NCBI RefSeq assembly: GCF_002998295.1
Contig: NZ_CP027226.1
Span: forward strand, 1-64,000
Source: Fastidiosipila sanguinis
Lineage (GTDB): Bacteria > Bacillota > Clostridia > Saccharofermentanales > Fastidiosipilaceae
DNA length: 64,000 nucleotides
Direction: 5' to 3'
Numbering within the stretch: position 1 is the stretch's first letter; every line of letters begins with the position of its first letter. The notes beneath the pieces were generated by a model, which worked only from the letters and a program-made list of their open reading frames with translations, was not told where the DNA came from and did not search any database. Shown here piece after piece: positions 27,581 to 34,900 of the stretch. A program made the position numbers and the translations under genes.

Positions 27581-28708
27581 TTGGAAAATAGAGCAAAAAA
27601 GAAAATTTTAATCTTGTCTAGTGGTACAGGTAGTGGGCACAATAGAGCGGCTGAAGCTATTATTGAAGCCTGGGAAGCCAAAGGCATGGAATGCAAAATG
27701 TATGATATTCTGAGCTTCTTCAGCGAAAAAGCCAGAGAGACGATCATTAATATGTACAACGGTGCAGTTAATAGTCTGGCAGAAGGCTGGGGAATCCTCT
27801 ACAGAACCGCAGAAATAACTGACAAGATTTCTTTCTTTGCGCCAACTTACTGGTTTAATAGTACATACGCTAAGAAATTGTATGAACATATTAAGAAAGA
27901 AAAATACGATGCGGTTGTTTGCACGCATATGTTCTCTATGGAAACAGTTACTAAGTTGAAAAGAGAAGGATATTTAAAAATCCCAACTTTTGCAGTAATT
28001 ACCGACTATGCTATGTACCCATTTGTGGCAAAAACTGATGTTGATTATTATTTTGTATCTTGTCCGGAGGTCAAAGCAGCTTTTCTTGAGCACGATTTCT
28101 CTGAAGATAGGATTATTGTTTCAGGAATTCCAGTTTCAGCTAAATTTAGTGCAGACTTAAGTAAGGAAGAGGCAAGAAAGCAATTGAACTTGCCAGTAGA
28201 AGATGACGTCTACCTAATCATGATGGGTGGTACAGGATTTGGAAATGCGAATGAACTAACAGACAGTATTTTGAAAAAGTCCCCGAAAGCTTATATTGTC
28301 GTTTTCACTGGTAATAATTCTAAGCTCAAAAAAGAATTTGAAGAAGAATATTCAGGTTCAGAAAATGTAATTGCTTTAGGCTTCACAGACAAAGTTCATT
28401 TGTATATGCGAGCTGGAGATGTTTTGCTTACAAAGCCAGGAGGTTTAAGTAGTACTGAAGCCTGTGTAGCAAATATTCCTTTGGTACACACTCGTGCAAT
28501 ACCAGGTCTAGAGACAGATAATTTAGAATATTTCATAAAAAAAGGTATGAGTGCGACTGCAGATAGTGCAGAAGGTTTTGCAGAACTAGCATACAAATTA
28601 ATTAACGATAAAGTGGCTGCGACAACTATGCGCAAAGCTCAGACTGAAAATACTAATGCTGATTCGGCTAAAGATATTGCTGAGTTTATTTTGGAGAAGG
28701 TGCAGTAG
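27581..28708 (+). CDS. UgtP/MGDG synthase-like diacylglycerol glucosyltransferase
   Basis: 375 aa starting at a TTG codon (AGGGA upstream). The N-terminal MGDG-synthase domain has 'ILILSSGTGSGHNRAAEAI' and 'VCTHMFS...'. The C-terminal GT28/GT-B domain has 'IMMGGTGFGNA' and the nucleotide-sugar motif 'LLTKPGGLSSTEACVANIPLV'. Such enzymes transfer glucose or galactose from UDP-sugars to diacylglycerol, making membrane glycolipids and lipoteichoic acid anchors on the inner membrane face. The product may alternatively be a closely related glycosyltransferase. Confidence 0.85.
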   Translation: MENRAKKKILILSSGTGSGHNRAAEAIIEAWEAKGMECKMYDILSFFSEKARETIINMYNGAVNSLAEGWGILYRTAEITDKISFFAPTYWFNSTYAKKLYEHIKKEKYDAVVCTHMFSMETVTKLKREGYLKIPTFAVITDYAMYPFVAKTDVDYYFVSCPEVKAAFLEHDFSEDRIIVSGIPVSAKFSADLSKEEARKQLNLPVEDDVYLIMMGGTGFGNANELTDSILKKSPKAYIVVFTGNNSKLKKEFEEEYSGSENVIALGFTDKVHLYMRAGDVLLTKPGGLSSTEACVANIPLVHTRAIPGLETDNLEYFIKKGMSATADSAEGFAELAYKLINDKVAATTMRKAQTENTNADSAKDIAEFILEKVQ

Positions 28709-28743
28709 GTTCGCTATTCTTTCTATTGCAGTAGCCATGTAAA

Positions 28744-28772
28744 TTGACAAGCAAATTTTTGTCAAGTAAACT
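28744..28772 (+). promoter_or_regulatory. mgtA promoter with overlapping inverted repeat
   Basis: -35 TTGACA, a 17-bp spacer and -10 TAAACT. The -35 is part of a perfect inverted repeat TTGACAA-8 nt-TTGTCAA (28744-28765), a likely operator. A second perfect palindrome TTTTGACGTCAAAA is at 28792-28805 in the leader. Confidence 0.65.
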
Positions 28773-28830
28773 TTATAGGCGTTTGATTTTATTTTGACGT
28801 CAAAAGATGTTTAATAGGAGGTTAATTAAA

Positions 28831-28896
28831 TTGGATACTTATCCCAGTTATACAAGTCAAAGGAAAATCCAGATACAAAATTTAATTAATCACTAA
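28831..28896 (+). CDS. Possible leader peptide of mgtA (21 aa)
   Basis: A TTG codon 9 nt after a perfect AGGAGG (28816-28821) opens a 21-codon frame, MDTYPSYTSQRKIQIQNLIN followed by H and TAA. Its stop codon lies inside the 5' arm of the hairpin 28891-28931, which sits directly before the mgtA ribosome binding site. That arrangement suggests translation-coupled control. No homologue is recognised. Confidence 0.45.
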   Translation: MDTYPSYTSQRKIQIQNLINH

Positions 28897-28931
28897 AAAT
28901 AGTGAGAGTCTTTACTTTGCTATTTTTGGTG
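28891..28931 (+). promoter_or_regulatory. Hairpin in the mgtA leader
   Basis: A 12-bp stem CACTAAAAATAG / CTATTTTTGGTG (one G-U) with a 17-nt loop. It begins in the last two codons of the leader peptide and ends 8 nt before the GGAGG of mgtA. Confidence 0.6.
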
Positions 28932-28948
28932 AGCGAATGGAGGTTCTC

Positions 28949-31588
28949 ATGAAAATATTCAAAAAGCTGAAATCAGCTAATGATCCTAAAATTCAGGGAA
29001 ATACACAAAAAAATAAGATAGATAATTTAAAGAAGTTTTCTAATGCTTCTGTAGACGAAACTCTTGCAATGCTTGAAACTAGAGTTGAAGGTTTGACGAC
29101 CTCAGAGGTTGAAGCTAGACGAGAGCAATATGGAATGAATGAGTTTGAACAAGCTGATAAGCATACAATGCTTGGCAGATTATTTGAGGCTATTATTAAC
29201 CCTTTTAATATAATTTTGTTGATTATCGCTGCAGTTAGTTTTGTTACAGACGTTATTATTAGCCAAGAGTCTGACTACCTTACAATAATAATAATTTTAT
29301 TTATGGTGGCTTTATCTTCTATAGTAACTTTCATACAAAGTAGAAACTCTGACAAAGCTGCTGCAAGTCTACATAGCTTGGTTGCTAATACTTGTCATGT
29401 GTACAGAAACAATGAATTAGTTGAAATCAATATAGATGAAGTTGTTCCAGGTGATATTGTTTATTTGTCATCAGGCGATATGTTGCCAGCAGACGTTAGA
29501 TTTATTAGAGTGAAAGATACTTTTATTTCTCAATCTGCTCTTACTGGTGAATCTCAACCTATTGAGAAATACGTTGATGTTCAGACTCCGGACCAAGATT
29601 TAACTGATATTGAAAATATTGCACTACTGGGTTCAGATCTGGTTAGTGGTAGTGCATTAGGAGTAATTTTAACTACTGGTTCTAACACTTACTTCAGTAG
29701 TATTGCAGATGCAGCAAGTAGTGATAAAGCAGAATCTAGTTATGATAGAGGCATTTATTCAGTCAGTAAACTTCTTTTGCGAATGATGCTCTTGTTGGTA
29801 CCAATAGTATTTGCGATTAATGCTTTCGTCAAAGGTGATTGGCTAAACGCTTTATTATTTTCAGTAAGTCTAGCAGTTGGTCTAACTCCTGAGATGTTGC
29901 CAGTAATCATGACCACTACGCTTTCACGTGGTGCGGTTAACATGAGTAAAAGAAAAGTTATTGTTCGTAAACTTGGTTCAATTCAAACATTCGGTGAAAT
30001 GGATATTCTTTGCACAGACAAAACAGGTACTTTGACCGAGGATAGAATTGTTCTAGAAAAATACATGGATCTAAATGGTCAGGATGATAGAAGAGTGTTA
30101 CGCCATGCTTACCTTAACTCCTACTTCCAAACAGGGTTGAAAAACCTAATAGATGTTGCAGTAATTAATAGAGCGAATAAATATGATATGAGCGATATCT
30201 TGAATGACTATGAAAGGATTGATGAGGTCCCATTTGACTTTGCTAGACGTAGAATGAGTGTTGTTCTTGAAGATAAGAATGGGAAACGTCAGCTAATCAC
30301 AAAAGGTGCTGTTGAAGAAGTTATGGATATCTGTAGCTTTGCTGAAATTAATGGGGAAGTTTTGCCGTTAGAGGAGCAAGAAATTAAAATTGCTATGAAT
30401 ACCTATAGAGAACATAATGATGCAGGTTTACGCATGATTGCTGTTGCTCAAAAGAATGAGGTTCCAGAAGCGGGTGCTTTCTCAGTTGAAGACGAAAGTG
30501 ACATGGTTCTCATTGGATTTGTAGCCTTCTTAGATCCACCAAAAGAAAGCGCTGAAGAAGCTATTAGAATTCTTAAAGAGTATGGTGTAAGACCAATAGT
30601 CTTAACTGGAGACAGTGAAGGTGTAGCGATGAAAGTATGCCAGAAGGTTGGCATTGACGTACATTATCACTACCAAGGGCACGAAGTAGAAACGATGAGT
30701 GATGCTCAACTTCAAGAAGCTGTAGAAAAAGCTAATTTATTCAGTAAACTTTCTCCAATGCAAAAAGAAAGAGTTGTCAAAGCCTTACAAGTTAAAGGTC
30801 ATACAGTTGGATATATGGGAGATGGTATAAATGATACACCTGCTCTAAGACAGGCAGACGTTGGTATCTCTGTAGATTCAGCAGTTGATATAGCGAAGGA
30901 AACAGCGGATATAATCTTGCTCGAAAAAGATTTGATGGTACTAGAAAACGGTATAATCGAGGGAAGAAAAACTTTCGGAAACATGATGAAGTATCTGAAA
31001 CTTGCTGTTAGTGGTAATGTCGGAAATATGATTTCTGTTATAGTAGCAAGTATATTCTTGCCATTCCTACCTATGCTTCCAGTACAAATTCTAGCTCAGA
31101 ACCTACTTAACGACTTTGCTCAAATGGGTATAGCGCTAGATAACGTTGATGCTGAGTACGTCCGCAAACCAAAGAGATGGGATACAAAAGAAATCCAAGA
31201 ATTCATGTGGATTATGGGCCCTGTAAGCTCTATATTCGATATATGTATCTTCATTGCACTATGGTTTGGTATGGGTTTCAACACAGTAGAACAAGCTATG
31301 TACTTCCAGGCAGGTTGGTTTGTCTTCGGTACAATATCTCAAATTTTGATTATTTACTTGCTGAGGACTGAGAGAATACCATTCTTTAAGAGTAAACCAG
31401 CTAAGGTGTTAGTCGGCTTAACTTTATCCGTAACAGTGGCTGTTTTGGCACTTGCGTTTACGCCTTTAGCCATAAGTTTAGATATGGGAATTCTAAGCTG
31501 GAATTACCTGCTTTACTTGATACCTGTCCTTTTAGGATATGCTCTAACAACAGAATGGGTGAAGAATATAATGAACAAAAATAAGTAG
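28949..31588 (+). CDS. mgtA: Magnesium-translocating P-type ATPase
   Basis: 879 aa; the start at 28949 has GGAGG at 28939-28943, whereas the earlier in-frame ATG at 28937 overlaps that site. It is a P3B-type ATPase: cation_ATPase_N region, 'TGES' actuator motif, phosphorylation site 'CTDKTGTLT' (Asp357), nucleotide-binding 'KGAVEEV', hinge 'GDGINDTPALRQADVGISVD' and about ten transmembrane helices. The family imports Mg2+ at the cytoplasmic membrane. It is the second Mg2+ uptake system in the window, also behind an elaborate leader. Confidence 0.93.
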   Translation: MKIFKKLKSANDPKIQGNTQKNKIDNLKKFSNASVDETLAMLETRVEGLTTSEVEARREQYGMNEFEQADKHTMLGRLFEAIINPFNIILLIIAAVSFVTDVIISQESDYLTIIIILFMVALSSIVTFIQSRNSDKAAASLHSLVANTCHVYRNNELVEINIDEVVPGDIVYLSSGDMLPADVRFIRVKDTFISQSALTGESQPIEKYVDVQTPDQDLTDIENIALLGSDLVSGSALGVILTTGSNTYFSSIADAASSDKAESSYDRGIYSVSKLLLRMMLLLVPIVFAINAFVKGDWLNALLFSVSLAVGLTPEMLPVIMTTTLSRGAVNMSKRKVIVRKLGSIQTFGEMDILCTDKTGTLTEDRIVLEKYMDLNGQDDRRVLRHAYLNSYFQTGLKNLIDVAVINRANKYDMSDILNDYERIDEVPFDFARRRMSVVLEDKNGKRQLITKGAVEEVMDICSFAEINGEVLPLEEQEIKIAMNTYREHNDAGLRMIAVAQKNEVPEAGAFSVEDESDMVLIGFVAFLDPPKESAEEAIRILKEYGVRPIVLTGDSEGVAMKVCQKVGIDVHYHYQGHEVETMSDAQLQEAVEKANLFSKLSPMQKERVVKALQVKGHTVGYMGDGINDTPALRQADVGISVDSAVDIAKETADIILLEKDLMVLENGIIEGRKTFGNMMKYLKLAVSGNVGNMISVIVASIFLPFLPMLPVQILAQNLLNDFAQMGIALDNVDAEYVRKPKRWDTKEIQEFMWIMGPVSSIFDICIFIALWFGMGFNTVEQAMYFQAGWFVFGTISQILIIYLLRTERIPFFKSKPAKVLVGLTLSVTVAVLALAFTPLAISLDMGILSWNYLLYLIPVLLGYALTTEWVKNIMNKNK

Positions 31589-31634
31589 TAGGGTAAAGGT
31601 TTAAAGGCCTTACTAGCAGATTTATAAAATTACT

Positions 31635-31680
31635 AAATAGCACGGCTAAAGGATGATATCCACTAGCTGTGCTATTTTTT
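31635..31680 (+). terminator. Intrinsic terminator after mgtA
   Basis: Stem AAATAGCACGGCT / AGCTGTGCTATTT (one G-U) followed by TTTTTT. Confidence 0.88.
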
Positions 31681-31946
31681 ATCTCAAAACTAGTTGTAAA
31701 GCGTTTTCTCCTTTGAATCAGGATATATTTCATTAAATAAAGGTTTTTTGAATGTTGATTATGTTAGGGAAATGTATGTTTTGTAATTAGAAAGTTGTGA
31801 ATTTGCTTAGTACTGACTGCTCATATAATAGCTTAATGTGATTATTCAAAACATGTTTGGTAATATTGCACAAAAAACTTGATTTATTTGTGGCTGATGG
31901 CTATACTTTAACCTGTTGATTTATTTATTCGTATTTGGAGGGTGTG
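31681..31946 (+). other. Intergenic region upstream of the GH85/GH18 enzyme
   Basis: About 265 bp with no coding sequence. It holds the promoter at 31879-31907 and, far upstream, a cre-like word GTAAAGCGTTTTCT (31696-31709) that fits 12 of 14 positions of the CcpA consensus. Confidence 0.4.
31879..31907 (+). promoter_or_regulatory. Promoter of the GH85/GH18 endoglycosidase gene
   Basis: -35 TTGATT, 17-bp spacer, -10 TATACT, 40 bp upstream of the start codon. Confidence 0.65.
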
Positions 31947-34900
31947 ATGAAAAAAATATCTAGTAAGATTCTTGCTGGTATTAGTGCCTTTAGCATTTTA
32001 TTAAGCTCAGCATTAATAACAGAGAAAATTAACGTAAGCGCTCAAGAGAGTCTAAGTTCGAGTGAAGAAGCTATTCAAGAATATAAATATAATCCTGAAT
32101 CAACTGCTTTGTTCCCTAAGACTTTATTGAACTGGAGTCCAGAAACAGATAGTGATGCAATCTATAATGTATCACGTGTACCTCTTGCTTCAAGAGTACA
32201 AGGTGAACCAGTTAATGAGCATCAAAGTACAAAAGCTAAAGTCATGTCATTGGCAATCGCAAATAAGCATACTGCAGGAACTCCTTCACAAGGTGGCTCT
32301 GATAAGGCTGTTTATAATTTTACAAACTGGCAATACGTAGACTATTTGATAGCGTGGGCAGGATCAGCAGGTGAAGGTATTATCGTACCTCCAAGTGGTG
32401 ACCTAACAGACTCCGCTCATAGAAATGGTGTACCAGTTTTGGGTACAGTATTTTTCCCACCAGAAGCTTATGGTGGTAGATCTACTTGGGTAGATGAATT
32501 TGTTGTTAAGGCAGAAGATGGTTCATTTCCAGTAGCAGATAAGTTAATCGAAATGGCTAATTATTATGGTTTTGATGGTTGGTTTATTAACCAAGAGACT
32601 AATGTAAGCCGAGCAACAGCAACAGCTCTACAAGAATTTATGAAATACTATCAGGAAAATAAACCTGAGAATCAGCATTTGACTTGGTACGATTCTATGC
32701 TCCCTAGCGGAGGTGTTTCATGGCAGAATCAACTTAATGATAGAAATGCTAAGTTCTTCCAAGATGGCAATACTAAAGTTTCAGATTCTATTTTCTTAAA
32801 CTTCTGGTGGAATGCAGATATGTTGAGAAGTTCAGGCGAATTAGCTAAATCATTAGGCAGAAATGAGTATGAAGTATTTGCAGGTTTAGATGTACAACAA
32901 CACGGTACAAATATGAGGACTACTCCTGAGAATATTTATCGAAGCGGTCAGGGTGATGCTCCGTTGTCCTATGCTCTATATTGTCCAGATTGGACTTTGA
33001 GAAATGGTGCTAACCATGATGTCGATAAATTCCAAGAAAATGAGCAGGACTTCTGGATAAACGCCGCAGATGATCCAAGACAAATTTCTGCAACAGGTAA
33101 TTGGTATGGAATGTCAAAATATGTAGTAGAAAAAACTCCTGTAATTTCATATCCATTCATTACTAATTTCAATAATGGTGTTGGTGAGAATTTATACTCT
33201 GAAGGTAAAATAATTAATCCAGGATCATTCAATAATAGAAGTTTACAAGATATTATGCCAACTTATAAATGGATAATTGATAATGGCGAAGGAAATAGCC
33301 TAAAAGCTAGATTTACCTATGAAGATGCTTTCAATGGAGGTTCTTCAGTAAAACTAAGTGGTAATATGGCAGCTGGTTCTGAATCATTTATTAAACTTTA
33401 TGCAAGTCAACTATCATCAGACAAAAACTTAACTGCTGAAGTTATAACTAAGGGTGCAGATAAAGTTAAACTAGTTCTTGAGACTAACGAAGGAACACTA
33501 GAATTTGATGCTGGTAATACAGAAAGTATAAATTCTTGGACAAAATCTACTTTTGATCTAAGCGAAGTAAAAAATAAAGTTGTTAAATCAATTGGCTTAA
33601 AACTAGTAGTAAATGAGGCTCAAGAAGCGAATATATTCATAGGTAAAATTTCATTAGTTGAAGATGGCGAAATTGAATCTCCAAATAAAATAGAAAATCT
33701 AAAAGTAGTTGGTAAGACTGTTCAAGATGATTTGACTGAGAGCGCCAGATTATCTTGGACTGATGCAGGTAAAAATGCATACACATATAACCTATATGAA
33801 GTTAATAATGGCGAAGAAACATTATTGGCAAGTACTTCAAATAATGCATTTACTTTGTTGAATCAAAAACGAAATGATGCTGATGAAATAACATACAAAG
33901 TGTATCCAGTTAATGCTATTGGTCAAGAAGCAAAAGATAAAGGTGCAGAAGTAAAATATACTTTTAATAAGTTGAATACACCTGATATAAACTTCAATGC
34001 TGAGACAACATTTGCTAAAGCTGGTGATGAGATTAAAATTGAAGCTAAAACTTCTCCATCAACCACAAAAATCGAGTGGGTAATTAATGGTGGTGAAATA
34101 GTAGAGCAAGAAGGAAATAAAGTAGTTGTAAAATATGAAAAAGCTGGTGTATATACAGTAATTGCTGAAGCAAGTAACAAAGTAGGTACCAGTAAAGCAG
34201 AGAAAAAGAATTACATTTATGTCTATGACGAAAACTCAGATTTAACCGTAGAAAACTTAGCTCGTAAAGTAAATTCTCCAGATGCATTTTCAGGTTCTGG
34301 TTTTGTAAATTATAGTGAAAGTTATAGACAAGCCTTTGATGGTATCAAGAGTACCAAATGGTGTGATAACTCTAGCGATCAACCATATATTGTAATTGAT
34401 TTAGGATCTGTAAAAACAATTACAGGATTCAACCTTTTCCATGCTGAAGCTGGTGGTGAAGGTTCCAATATGAACACTAAAGATTACGATATTTCTGTAA
34501 GCTTAAATGATAAAGAATGGCATAAAGTTGTAGAACGTAGAGATAACACAGCTGGAATTACCTCAGACAATATCGGCATGACCGAAGCCAGATATGTAAG
34601 ACTAGATGCCCTAAGAGCAGAGCAAAGTGGTAATGTCGCTAGAATTTATGAATTCGAAATCATGGGTGTTGATGGTACTGGTTTTGAAGTCGCAGAGAAT
34701 GCTGAGCTTATATCAGAATTGAGAGATAAGATATATGAAGCTGAGAATAATAATGTCTCTGCTGAAGCGATAGAATCAGCAAAAGCAGTTCTAGAATCTG
34801 ACAATGTAACAGCTGATGAAATTAAAGCAGAAATAGATAAATTGAATAATCTTTTAGGTAATGAAACTGGAGAGGAGCCAGAAGAAGTACTTAAAGGTAT

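Noticed and set aside
31696-31709. cre-like CcpA site GTAAAGCGTTTTCT
   Set aside because: Two mismatches at one end, and it lies about 170 bp upstream of the mapped-looking promoter; kept only as a remark.
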